64,000 nt of DNA. It comes from Pantoea sp. Cy-639. GTDB taxonomy: Bacteria; Pseudomonadota; Gammaproteobacteria; Pseudomonadales; Pseudomonadaceae. The notes under the pieces are model-generated. The model did not search any database. It saw only the letters and a list, made by a program, of their open reading frames with translations, and had not been told where the DNA came from. The translations under genes were made by a program, and so were the position numbers. How positions within the stretch are numbered: position 1 is the first letter of the stretch; every line of letters starts with the position of its first letter. Positions 14,766 to 25,684 of the stretch are shown here, piece after piece. The stretch lies in assembly GCF_011752525.1 (NCBI RefSeq), contig NZ_VWXI01000001.1, positions 186,001-250,000 of the forward strand, given 5' to 3'.

Positions 14766-15485
14766 TCAGGCAGTCAAGCGCAACGGCGCGAGGGTCTGGC
14801 ACAGCGTGGCGAGCACCTGGTCCTCGTGACCGTTGATGAAGAAGTGCCCACCGGGGAATTTCGCCAGGGAATAGTCGCCCAAGGTCTCCCGGCGCCAGGC
14901 ATGCAACTGCTCGTCGCTGGCCCGGTCATCGGTGCCGGCGAGCACATGCAACGGGCAACTCAGCGGTGCGCGCTGCTGGTAGTCGTAGCGCCCGCAGAGC
15001 AGGAAGTCCGCTTGCACCACTGGCAAGGTCAGGCTCATCAGTTCCTGGTTGCCCAGCACCTCCTCGGGAGTGCCGCCGAGCGTGCGCAACTCGGCGATCA
15101 GCGCCTCGTTGCTGCTCGGCTGGCGCCACTTGGCGGCGTCGTAGTCCTCGCGCCGGGTCGGCGCCGCGGTGCCGCTGGCAAACAACGCCAGCGGCGCCGG
15201 GCAACCGAGGGCGCGCAGTTCATGGGCCAGCTCGAAGGCGACCAGCGCGCCCAGGCTGTGGCCGAACAGCGCATAGGGCGCGCGGGTATGCTGGCGCTGT
15301 TCGGCCGCCAGTTGCCGGGCCAGCGCCTTGAGGTCGGTGTGCAGCGGTTCGCCTAGGCGCGCCCCGCGCCCGGGCAGCTCCACCGGGCGCACCTGCAGCC
15401 AGGCCGGCAGCTTGCGCCGCCAGCGGCTGTAGACCATGGCGCTGGCCCCCGAGTAAGGCAGGCATAGCAGGTTCAGCGCGCTCAC
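14766..15485 (-). CDS. Type II thioesterase (PA2411-like)
   Basis: 239-residue alpha/beta hydrolase of the external thioesterase family that clears misprimed carrier domains on peptide synthetases. It shows LLCLPYSGASAMVY at the N-terminus, nucleophile motif GHSLG (near 94), the acid region LAGTDDR and the C-terminal histidine FPGGHFFI. The start is GTG, four bases after the mbtH stop, so the two are co-transcribed. PA2412 (mbtH) and PA2411 (thioesterase) stand next to the fpv operon in P. aeruginosa, which supports a role in pyoverdine synthesis. Confidence 0.92.
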   Translation of the reverse strand: MSALNLLCLPYSGASAMVYSRWRRKLPAWLQVRPVELPGRGARLGEPLHTDLKALARQLAAEQRQHTRAPYALFGHSLGALVAFELAHELRALGCPAPLALFASGTAAPTRREDYDAAKWRQPSSNEALIAELRTLGGTPEEVLGNQELMSLTLPVVQADFLLCGRYDYQQRAPLSCPLHVLAGTDDRASDEQLHAWRRETLGDYSLAKFPGGHFFINGHEDQVLATLCQTLAPLRLTA

Positions 15486-15489
15486 CGCG

Positions 15490-15711
15490 TCATTGCGCCG
15501 CGACTTCGGCCATTTTCTGGCGCAGGCTCAAGGGACGCATGTCGGTCCAGACCTCGTCGATGTAGGCCAGGCAATCCTTCTTCAGGCCGCTCTTGCCGAC
15601 CGCACGCCAGCCGTCGGGGATCGCCTTGTAGTCGGGCCAGATGGAATATTGCTCTTCGTGGTTGACCACTACCTGGAACACGATGTCGTCGCGGTCGAAA
15701 ACGGAAGTCAT
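15490..15711 (-). CDS. MbtH-like protein of pyoverdine synthesis
   Basis: 73 residues of the MbtH family, small chaperone-like partners of adenylation domains. Signature residues are [19 protein letters not shown], then [22 protein letters not shown]. The three conserved tryptophans are present. It equates with PA2412 of P. aeruginosa, needed for normal pyoverdine production. A PvdS-type promoter lies 60 bases upstream. The ATG is preceded by a good ribosome site (AAGGAGACAGGCA). Confidence 0.95.
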   Translation of the reverse strand: MTSVFDRDDIVFQVVVNHEEQYSIWPDYKAIPDGWRAVGKSGLKKDCLAYIDEVWTDMRPLSLRQKMAEVAAQ

Positions 15712-15771
15712 TGCCTGTCTCCTTGGATGATGAGGGCCGAACGCGCCGGGCGCGGGGCGGCTTTGAAGGAA

Positions 15772-15795
15772 ACGAAGGGGCCGCGGGAAAAATTA
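15772..15795 (-). promoter_or_regulatory. PvdS-type (iron-starvation) promoter of mbtH-thioesterase
   Basis: TAATT, 16 bases, CGT on the minus strand, ending 60 bases before the mbtH ATG. The first three bases are also the TAA stop codon of the upstream HhH gene. The pattern is identical to the one before the pyoverdine synthetase (6712-6735). Confidence 0.75.
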
Positions 15796-16041
15796 CTCAT
15801 CGCCATCGCCCCATGCCCTGGCCCGGGCAATCGCCGCCTGGATCGCGCTGCGCGCCATCGGGCTGTTCTTCCAGCAGTTGGAGCCGACCAGGCTCGCCGC
15901 CGCGCTGACGATGCTGGCGGCATCGGCCTTGGCCAATTGTCGCAGCGAGCCATACCCCAACTGCTCCAGGCGCTCGACGACCGTCGGGCCGACACCCCGG
16001 ACCGCCAGCAGCGCCGTGCGCTCATCCGCGGAAAACGCCAT
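15793..16041 (-). CDS. Small helix-hairpin-helix protein (Cdd1-like)
   Basis: 82 residues with a helix-hairpin-helix motif at LLAVRGVGPTVVERLEQLGY (about 10-30), a fold that binds DNA or mediates contacts. Proteins of this size are often labelled pathogenicity-locus or Cdd1 family. The ATG at 16041 has a strong ribosome site (GGGAGGTGGAG). Its stop codon lies inside the mbtH promoter. No specific function can be given. Confidence 0.85.
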   Translation of the reverse strand: MAFSADERTALLAVRGVGPTVVERLEQLGYGSLRQLAKADAASIVSAAASLVGSNCWKNSPMARSAIQAAIARARAWGDGDE

Positions 16042-16134
16042 CTCCACCTCCCTGTGATGCCATGGCTTTGCAAGTGGCGCGGATGATGGCATATATCCGT
16101 CTCTACCCGCCAACCCCCACCCGGAGATCTCCCC

Positions 16135-16752
16135 ATGCTCGGCGTGACTGACTACGGCGCATTCGTGATCGCGTTCCTCATCCTCCTGGCGATTCCCGGG
16201 CCCGGCAACTTCGCCCTGATCGCCGCTACCGGCAAGGGTGGCCTCAAGGGCGGGCTGGCGGCGACCTGCGGGGTGATCCTCGGCGACCAGGTGCTGATGT
16301 GGCTGGCGGTGGCCGGTGTCGCCACCCTGCTGGCCGCCTACCCGGCGGCCTTTCATGTGGTGCAGTGGGCCGGCGCGGTCTACCTGGCCTGGCTCGGCCT
16401 GCGCATGGTGCTGAGCAAGCCTGGCGCAACACCCCGGGAAAGCCGCATGGGCAACGGCCACTACCTGCGCCAGGCCATGGCCATCACTTTGCTCAACCCC
16501 AAGGCGATCATGTTCTACATGGCGTTCTTCCCGTTGTTCATCGATCCGTTGCGCCACCAGGGCATGCTGACCTTCGCCTTCATGGCAGCGACCGTCGCCG
16601 GGCTGACCTTGCTCTACGGGTTGATCGCCGTGCTGCTGACCCAGCGCCTGGCCGAGCGGCTGCGCGCCAACCCGCGCCTGGTGAACCTGCTCGAACGCCT
16701 GGCCGGCGTCTGTCTGGTGGGCTTCGGTATCAAGCTGGCGGCAATGCGCTGA
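16135..16752 (+). CDS. LysE/RhtB-family exporter
   Basis: 205 residues with about six membrane segments. Family motifs: the N-terminal IPGPGNFALIAATGKGG loop and LLNPKAIMFYMAFFPLF in the middle. LysE/RhtB proteins export amino acids and related small molecules. It stands alone on the plus strand, divergent from the HhH gene and convergent with the next gene, so the substrate cannot be inferred. Confidence 0.92.
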   Translation: MLGVTDYGAFVIAFLILLAIPGPGNFALIAATGKGGLKGGLAATCGVILGDQVLMWLAVAGVATLLAAYPAAFHVVQWAGAVYLAWLGLRMVLSKPGATPRESRMGNGHYLRQAMAITLLNPKAIMFYMAFFPLFIDPLRHQGMLTFAFMAATVAGLTLLYGLIAVLLTQRLAERLRANPRLVNLLERLAGVCLVGFGIKLAAMR

Positions 16753-16755
16753 GCT

Positions 16756-17157
16756 TCAGGCGTCGCGCAGCAGGTCGTGGGCATCGAGCAGGCGGAAGGC
16801 TACCTGGGGATTGCGCTCCAGACCACGGCGGATCGCCGCCGGGATCGACTGGCGGGTCTTGCGGCACAGGCCCGGCTGCTCGTCCAGTTCGATGACGATG
16901 CCGCGCATGGTGCGTACTTCATTGTTGCCGGGGGCGATGCGCACACGGATGCCGAGGTTCTCGTACAGGCGCCGTTGCAGGTGCTCGAGGTCGGCCAGGT
17001 CCTTGAGGTTTTCCAGGCGCTCGAGCAGGCGCTTTTCCTCCTCACGGGTCAGCAGCAGGATACGAGCGGCTGGCGCCTGTGCCTCGGCCAGCCGCTCGCG
17101 CCCGCAGTCGCAGGCGCCCGGAGGACAGGGATGGCGTTGGGGAGGCAGGCTGGTCAT
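16756..17157 (-). CDS. Conserved hypothetical protein with cysteine-rich N-terminus
   Basis: 133 residues that I do not recognise. The N-terminus has three close cysteines (HPCPPGACDCGRERL), which could bind a metal. A charged helical stretch follows (TREEEKRLLERLENLKDLADLEHLQRR by character) and a C-terminal alpha/beta part. I chose the ATG at 17157; the frame continues upstream without support. It converges on the LysE gene with a 3-base gap. Confidence 0.7.
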   Translation of the reverse strand: MTSLPPQRHPCPPGACDCGRERLAEAQAPAARILLLTREEEKRLLERLENLKDLADLEHLQRRLYENLGIRVRIAPGNNEVRTMRGIVIELDEQPGLCRKTRQSIPAAIRRGLERNPQVAFRLLDAHDLLRDA

Positions 17158-17189
17158 CGGCCAAGCATAGCTGTTTCGCGCCGGCTCGA

Positions 17190-17738
17190 TCAGCCCTGCT
17201 CGTCGAGCAACTGGCGGATCACCTGCTCCTGCCCGGCGTAGTCGCCCTCGCCGAAATGCACGTGGCGTACCTGCCCCTTGCGGTCGACAAAATAGTGGGC
17301 CGGCCAGAACTGGTTGCCCCAGGCGTTCCACACCCGGTAATCGTTGTCGACCGCCACCGGATAGTCGATGTCCAGTTGCCGCACCTGCTCGCGCAGGTTG
17401 CCCAGGTCGTGCTCGTAGTCATATTCGGGAGTGTGCACCCCGATCACCACCAGCCCCTGGTCGGCATAACGACGCGACCAGTCATTGACATGCGGCAGGC
17501 TGCGCCGGCAGTTGATGCAGTCGTAGGTCCAGAAATCCACCAGCACCACCTTGCCCTTGAGGGCCTGGGCGTCCAGTGGCGCCGAGTTGAGCCACTGCCC
17601 GGCCCCGGCCAGCGACGGCATGGGGCCGTAGCTGTCCTGGGCCAGCAGGTGGCCGGCCAGGCCCAGGCCGACCAGGGCCAAGGCCACGCCACCGGCCTTG
17701 AGCAGACCGCGGCGCAGGGCGCACGCCTCAGTTGTCAT
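17190..17738 (-). CDS. Thioredoxin-family protein, DipZ/TlpA-like
   Basis: 182 residues. The N-terminal membrane anchor or signal (GLLKAGGVALALVGLGLAGH) places the redox domain in the periplasm. The active site is CINC in FWTYDCINCRRSLPHV, typical of DipZ-like C-terminal domains, followed by GVHTPEYDYEHD and WPAHYFVDRKGQVRHVHFGEGDY. It probably takes part in periplasmic disulfide or peroxide chemistry. Its start overlaps the end of the DUF2790 gene by 11 bases, so the two form an operon divergent from a two-component system. Confidence 0.88.
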   Translation of the reverse strand: MTTEACALRRGLLKAGGVALALVGLGLAGHLLAQDSYGPMPSLAGAGQWLNSAPLDAQALKGKVVLVDFWTYDCINCRRSLPHVNDWSRRYADQGLVVIGVHTPEYDYEHDLGNLREQVRQLDIDYPVAVDNDYRVWNAWGNQFWPAHYFVDRKGQVRHVHFGEGDYAGQEQVIRQLLDEQG

Positions 17739-18003
17739 GGCAGCCGCTGGTGGCGTAGCTGATGTACCTGACGCTTTGTGGCTGGCCGTGGGAGTCGAGG
17801 TAGTCCATGCGGGTGTTGACCACGCCGCAGGCATGGTGCTGGTCATTCTTCACCGACAGCACTTTCTGCACATCCAGGTGTTCGCCATAGCGGTACTGCA
17901 TCACGCTGGCATCGTTGATCGAACTGGTACTGGCCTGGGCGGCGACGGCGGCAAGGCCGAAGACGGCGAACAGGGCGGCGCTGGCGAACTGTTTGAGGTT
18001 CAT
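17728..18003 (-). CDS. DUF2790 small periplasmic protein
   Basis: 91 residues with a signal peptide (cut after VAAQAS). The mature part has two cysteines (HHACGVVNT and ATSGCHDN) and the DUF2790 pattern VLSVKNDQHHACGVV and MDYLDSHGQPQSVRYIS. Members are common in Pseudomonas near metal-response genes; function is unknown. It is the first gene of a pair with the thioredoxin-like gene. Confidence 0.88.
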   Translation of the reverse strand: MNLKQFASAALFAVFGLAAVAAQASTSSINDASVMQYRYGEHLDVQKVLSVKNDQHHACGVVNTRMDYLDSHGQPQSVRYISYATSGCHDN

Positions 18004-18096
18004 GGTGTGTCTCCTGGTGCAAGGCTTGGCATTGGGGTTGGCATGGAGAGCCGCTTGCTCTCCGGTCGAGAACCATTTCAGCCCCGCCAGGTATCG

Positions 18097-18126
18097 CGCA
18101 TGTGTCGGCCACAGGGGGGACATGCG
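18097..18126. promoter_or_regulatory. Inverted repeat between DUF2790 operon and two-component operon
   Basis: CGCATGT, 16 bases, ACATGCG is a perfect seven-base inverted repeat in the 233-bp divergent intergenic region. It is a candidate operator for the adjacent response regulator. No test of this is possible here. Confidence 0.4.
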
Positions 18127-18236
18127 TCCTCCTGTATCTGCGCCCGCGCCGGATACACTGCAATACAAACCGCGACAGGCAAGCGCGGATCCGCTCTGTA
18201 CACTGCGCCCATCCCTCAAGAACAAGGACACGCCCG

Positions 18237-18977
18237 ATGGAACACGTCGATCACATCCTGGTCGTCGACGACGACCGCGAGATTCGCGAACTGGTCGGCA
18301 ACTACCTGAAAAAGAACGGCCTGCGCACCAGCATCGTCGCCGATGGCCGGCAGATGCGCGCCTTCCTCGAAGGCAACACGGTCGACCTGATCGTCCTCGA
18401 CATCATGATGCCCGGCGACGACGGCCTGTTGCTGTGCCGCGAACTGCGCGCCAGCAAGCACCGCAACACCCCGGTGCTGATGCTCACCGCGCGCAACGAC
18501 GAGACCGACCGCATCATCGGCCTGGAGATGGGTGCCGACGACTACCTGACCAAGCCCTTCTCCGCCCGCGAGCTGCTGGCCCGCATCAATGCCGTGCTGC
18601 GCCGCACACGCATGCTGCCGCCGAACCTGACCATCAGCGAGAGCAGCCGGCTGCTGGCCTTCGGTCCCTGGCGGCTGGACACCACCGCGCGCCACCTGCT
18701 CGACAGCGAAGGCACCCTGGTGGCGCTGTCCGGCGCCGAGTACCGCCTGCTGCGGGTCTTCCTCGACCATCCGCAGCGGGTGCTCAGCCGCGAGCAACTG
18801 CTCAACCTGACCCAGGGCCGCGAGGCGGACATCTTCGACCGCTCCATCGACCTGCTGGTCAGCCGCCTGCGCCAGCGCCTGGGCGACGACGCCCGCGAGC
18901 CCACCTGCATCAAGACCGTGCGCAGCGAGGGCTATGTGTTCTCGCTGGCGGTGCAGTTGCTGGAGACCCCGGCATGA
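18237..18977 (+). CDS. OmpR-family response regulator
   Basis: 246 residues: receiver domain (about 5-118) with acidic pair VVDDD, phospho-acceptor Asp in LIVLDIMMPGDDG, Thr in MLTARND and Lys in YLTKPFS; then a winged-helix DNA-binding domain with DHPQRVLSREQLL and DRSIDLLVSRLRQRL. The ATG at 18237 begins MEHVDHILVVDDD. It overlaps the sensor kinase gene as ATGA. The divergent thioredoxin/DUF2790 operon is a plausible target. Confidence 0.93.
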   Translation: MEHVDHILVVDDDREIRELVGNYLKKNGLRTSIVADGRQMRAFLEGNTVDLIVLDIMMPGDDGLLLCRELRASKHRNTPVLMLTARNDETDRIIGLEMGADDYLTKPFSARELLARINAVLRRTRMLPPNLTISESSRLLAFGPWRLDTTARHLLDSEGTLVALSGAEYRLLRVFLDHPQRVLSREQLLNLTQGREADIFDRSIDLLVSRLRQRLGDDAREPTCIKTVRSEGYVFSLAVQLLETPA

Positions 18978-20260
18978 AATGGCCCCGCACCCTGGCCTCG
19001 CGCCTGGCGCTGATCTTCTTCACCGGCCTGGTGCTGGCCTACGGTTTGTCGTTCAGCCTGCAGGCCTACGAGCGCTATGTGAGCAGCCGCTCGATGATGC
19101 TCAGCAACCTGGAGCTGGACGTGTCCACCTCGGTGGCCATCCTCGACCGCCTGCCGGCAGCCGAGCGCCCGTCCTGGCTGCCACGCCTTGAGCGACGCAC
19201 CTACCGCTACCGGCTGGACGGCGGCCTGCCCGGCGAAGCCATGCCCAGCGAGAACCCGCCGATGGCCGCCGACTCGATCGTCAAGGCCATCGGCGACCGC
19301 TACAAGCTGACTTTCCTCGAGATCCCCGGCCCCAACGCCCACTTCCAGGCCCACCTGCGCCTGGCCGACGGCGCACCACTGACCATCGACGTGACCCCGG
19401 CATCGGTGCCGGTGGCCACCTGGCTGCCGGTGGTACTGGTGATCCAGTTGCTGGTGCTGCTGCTGTGCACCTGGCTGGCGGTACGCCTGGCCATCGGCCC
19501 GCTGACCCGGCTGGTCAAGGCATTGGACGACCTCGACCCGAACCACCCTGGCCCGCAACTGGACGAGAGCGGCCCGCGCGAGGTGCGTTACGCCGCTGTC
19601 GCCTTCAATGCCTTGCAGGCGCGCATCGGCGCCTACCTCAAGGAGCGCATGCAACTGCTGGCGGCGATCTCCCACGACCTGCAGACGCCGATCACGCGGA
19701 TGAAACTGCGGGTCGAGCAGATGGACGACGGGCTGGAGAAGGACAAGCTGTGGCACGACCTGGATGCCATGGAACACCTGGTGCGCGAGGGCGTCGCCTA
19801 CGCCCGCAGCATGGACAGTGGCACCGAGGCGCCGTGTCGGGTCAACCTCGATGCCTTCCTCGACAGCCTGGTGTTCGACTACCAGGACAGCGGCGCGCAG
19901 GTCGAGCGCGAGGGCAACGCCCAGGCCACGCTCGAGACGCGTCCGCATGCCTTGCGCCGAGTGCTGGTCAACCTGGTCGACAACGCACTGAAGTTCGCCG
20001 GCACGGCGCGCCTGGAGGTCGCTCGCGAGGCCGGCGTGATCTTGATCCGCGTGCTCGACGACGGCCCGGGGATTCCCGAGGCCGAGCTGGACGAGGTGCT
20101 CAAGCCGTTCTACCGCGTCGAAGGGTCACGCAACCGCAACACCGGTGGTACCGGATTGGGGCTGGCGATCGCTCAGCAGCTCACCCAGGCCATCGGCGGT
20201 CACCTGACCCTGCGCAACCGCCGTGAGGGCGGGTTGTGCGCGCAGATCGAACTGCGCTGA
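18974..20260 (+). CDS. Sensor histidine kinase
   Basis: 428 residues: membrane spans at about 10-30 and 155-177 (LPVVLVIQLLVLLLCTWLAV) enclose a periplasmic sensor of about 120 residues; then HAMP, phospho-acceptor box ISHDLQTPITRMK, N-box LVNLVDNALKFA, G1 DDGPGIPE and G2 GGTGLGLAIA. It pairs with the OmpR-type regulator, with which it is translationally coupled. The stimulus is unknown; the neighbours suggest redox or metal stress. Confidence 0.93.
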   Translation: MKWPRTLASRLALIFFTGLVLAYGLSFSLQAYERYVSSRSMMLSNLELDVSTSVAILDRLPAAERPSWLPRLERRTYRYRLDGGLPGEAMPSENPPMAADSIVKAIGDRYKLTFLEIPGPNAHFQAHLRLADGAPLTIDVTPASVPVATWLPVVLVIQLLVLLLCTWLAVRLAIGPLTRLVKALDDLDPNHPGPQLDESGPREVRYAAVAFNALQARIGAYLKERMQLLAAISHDLQTPITRMKLRVEQMDDGLEKDKLWHDLDAMEHLVREGVAYARSMDSGTEAPCRVNLDAFLDSLVFDYQDSGAQVEREGNAQATLETRPHALRRVLVNLVDNALKFAGTARLEVAREAGVILIRVLDDGPGIPEAELDEVLKPFYRVEGSRNRNTGGTGLGLAIAQQLTQAIGGHLTLRNRREGGLCAQIELR

Positions 20261-20317
20261 ACTCCGGGCAGGCCGCAGGCAAGGACAGGCCTGCCGGGGC
20301 AGAGCGTTGGGAGTGGA

Positions 20318-21213
20318 ACTGTGGGGGACAGGTCTGTGGGAGCTGGTCTGTGGGAACAGGTCTGTGGGGCACAGTCTGTGGGAGCGGGCGAAGCCCGCGA
20401 TGCGGCAAAGACAATGTTCCGCCAGGAGAAGGCGTTAGTGCTGCCAAGGGTTCGCCGACAGAATCACAGCGCCTGTGAGATCGCGCGCCGCCCGCGCGGC
20501 GCATCGCGGGCTTCGCCCACTCCCACATCTGTCTCGGGCCAATCTCTCCTGTGGTATTGCCTGGTTCGCCTTGTTGGCATGACGCGGTTTCAGCGTGGGC
20601 ACTACAGTCGCTTCGTCTGTGGGAACAGGTCTGTGGAAACAGGTCTGTGGGAGCGGGCGAAGCCCGCGATGCGGCAAAGGCAATGTTCCGCCAGGAGAAG
20701 GCGTTAGTGCTGCCAAGGGTTCGCTGACAGAATCACAGCGCCTGTGAGATCGCGCGCCGCCCGCGCGGCGCATCGCGGGCTTCGCCCACTCCCACATTTG
20801 TCTCGGGCCAATCTCTCCTGTGGTATTGCCTGGTTCGCCTTGTTGGCAAGACGCGGTTTCAGCGTGGGCACTACAGTCGCTTCGTCTGTGGGAGCAGGTC
20901 TGTGGAAACAGGTCTGTGGAAACAGGTCTGTGGGGCACAGTCTGTGGGAGCGGGCGAAGCCCGCGATCCGGCAAAGACAATGTTCCGCCAGGAGAAGGCG
21001 TTAGTGCTGCCAAGGGTTCGCCGACAGAATCACAGCGCCTGTGAGATCGCGCGCCGCCCGCGCGGCGCATCGCGGGCTTCGCCCACTCCCACATTTGTCT
21101 CGGGCCAATCTCTCCTGTGGTATTGCCTGGTTCGCCTTGTTGGCATGACGCGGTTTCAGCGTGGGCACTACAGTCGCTTCGCCTGTGGAAACAGGTCTGT
21201 GGGGCACAGTCTA
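20318..21213. repeat. Triplicated REP-doublet array
   Basis: Three nearly identical units of about 240 bp lie at 20377-20617, 20646-20884 and 20943-21183. Each unit begins with a REP core (GTGGGAGCGGGCGAAGCCCG), has a unique middle of about 100 bp, then the inverse REP core (CGGGCTTCGCCCACTCCCAC), then a roughly 75-bp tail ending in ACTACAGTCGCTTCG. Units are separated by variable numbers of a 14-15 bp repeat of the form TCTGTGG(G/A)AACAGG. No gene is supported here: apparent reading frames repeat with the array. Copy-number change by slippage or RAYT-type REP mobility are possible origins. Confidence 0.9.
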
Positions 21214-21328
21214 CAGTCGGATACATAAACCCCGCCGCCTCGACACACTGCAGATACCCCGCCCCCACACACTCCCCGGCACCACGGCCGACCGCACCCC
21301 GCCGTCGCCATAGATACCGGGAACTTCA

Positions 21329-21949
21329 ATGATGAAAACCCTGCCCTCCGGCTGGAAGCTGTTCGCCACCCTCGCCGCCCTCACCCTGCTGATGACCGCA
21401 GCCGTGCTCGTCGCCCAACCGCCCGGCGCCGATGCGCTGCGCAGCGCGATCCGCGCCACCGCGCGCAGCTCGTTCGCACTGTTCCTGCTGACCTTCCTCG
21501 CCTCGTCGCTGGTCATCCTGATGCCCGGCGCCGGCAGCCGCCGGCTGTTGCGCGAACGCCGCTTCCTGGGGCTGGCCTTCGCCTTCTCGCACAGCGTGCA
21601 TGGCGTCCTGATCTACCTGTACGCCCAACGCTTCCCCGAACTGTTCTGGGCCGGGCGCAGCACCGTGGCCAACCTGCCAGGCTCGCTCGGCTACCTGTTC
21701 ATCCTGCTGCTGACCCTGACTTCGTTCAAGACACCGATGCGCCTGCTCGGCCCGCGCCTGTGGAAGGGTTTGCACAGCAGTGGGACCTGGCTGCTGGCCG
21801 TGGTGTTCTGTCTGTCCTTCTACAAGCGCATTCCATTGGGCGGCTGGTATCCCTTGGCCTTCGCCCTGATGTTCGCCGCCATCGCCGTCAAGCTCATCGC
21901 CAAGCAGGCCCAACGCCTGCGCCGCGCCAGCCCGTCCCTTTCCCACTGA
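21329..21949 (+). CDS. Ferric-reductase-like membrane protein
   Basis: About 206 residues with six likely membrane segments; it resembles the ferric reductase-like transmembrane domain (YedZ/MsrQ type). Histidines on helices are at [13 protein letters not shown] and [13 protein letters not shown], as expected for heme ligands. It may pass electrons through heme across the membrane. Either of two adjacent ATG codons could be the start. It is followed 17 bases later by a DoxX gene. Confidence 0.72.
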   Translation: MMKTLPSGWKLFATLAALTLLMTAAVLVAQPPGADALRSAIRATARSSFALFLLTFLASSLVILMPGAGSRRLLRERRFLGLAFAFSHSVHGVLIYLYAQRFPELFWAGRSTVANLPGSLGYLFILLLTLTSFKTPMRLLGPRLWKGLHSSGTWLLAVVFCLSFYKRIPLGGWYPLAFALMFAAIAVKLIAKQAQRLRRASPSLSH

Positions 21950-21966
21950 TCGCAAGGAGCCTTGCC

Positions 21967-22455
21967 ATGTTGAACCCGACCCTCACCCGCCCGTTCAGCG
22001 TCCTCGACCGTTTCGGCAGCTGGGGCGCCGACCTGCCCTTGCGCCTGTTCCTGGCCTGGGAATTCTTCGAATCGGGGCTGGAAAAATTCAATGGCGTGAA
22101 CTGGTTCACCGACCTGCAGGCCAGTTTCCCGTTTCCGTTCAACCTGCTGCCAGCAGGCCTCAACTGGCAACTGTCGATGTGGGCCGAACTGGTCTGTCCG
22201 CTGCTGTTGCTGCTGGGGCTGGGCACACGCCTGGCCTCGGCGGTGCTGATGGTGGTGACGGTGGTGGCGATCGCTGCCGTGCACTGGCCCAACGAGTGGT
22301 CGAGCCTGGCCGAACTGGCCCAGGGCTATGCGATCAGCGACCAGGGCCACGGCAACTTCAAGCTGCCGCTGATCTACCTGGTAGCGTTGCTGCCCCTGTT
22401 ATTGAAGGGTTCGGGGCGCCTGAGCCTGGATCACTGGCTACGCCGGTTCCTGTAG
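21967..22455 (+). CDS. DoxX-family membrane protein
   Basis: 162 residues with four membrane segments and DoxX features: [21 protein letters not shown] at the N-terminus and [20 protein letters not shown] in the middle. DoxX proteins are quinone-linked or stress-related membrane proteins. It forms an operon with the preceding ferric-reductase-like gene; the ribosome site AAGGAG precedes the ATG. Confidence 0.88.
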   Translation: MLNPTLTRPFSVLDRFGSWGADLPLRLFLAWEFFESGLEKFNGVNWFTDLQASFPFPFNLLPAGLNWQLSMWAELVCPLLLLLGLGTRLASAVLMVVTVVAIAAVHWPNEWSSLAELAQGYAISDQGHGNFKLPLIYLVALLPLLLKGSGRLSLDHWLRRFL

Positions 22456-22494
22456 GAGCGGCCTTGTATCGCGAAAGGGCCGCAACGCGGCCCC
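22454..22494. repeat. REP-like palindrome / probable bidirectional terminator
   Basis: AGGAGCGGCC...GGGCCGC...GCGGCCCC forms nested inverted repeats starting at the DoxX stop codon and lying before the convergent CusA-like gene. Confidence 0.6.
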
Positions 22495-22513
22495 TGGATC
22501 CTCGCCCCAGATA

Positions 22514-25684
<3,171 letters not shown>

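Noticed and set aside
15793..16557. 254-codon minus-strand frame including the HhH protein
   Set aside because: The upstream part is antisense to the LysE gene; a strong ribosome site and the domain start at 16041 show the real gene is the last 82 codons.
17915..20260. 781-codon frame ending as the sensor kinase
   Set aside because: The first part lies out of frame across the response regulator gene; the kinase begins at the ATG at 18974 with a typical membrane anchor.
20223..21332. Several short frames in the repeat array
   Set aside because: They recur with each copy of the REP-doublet unit on both strands and are repeat-derived, not genes.
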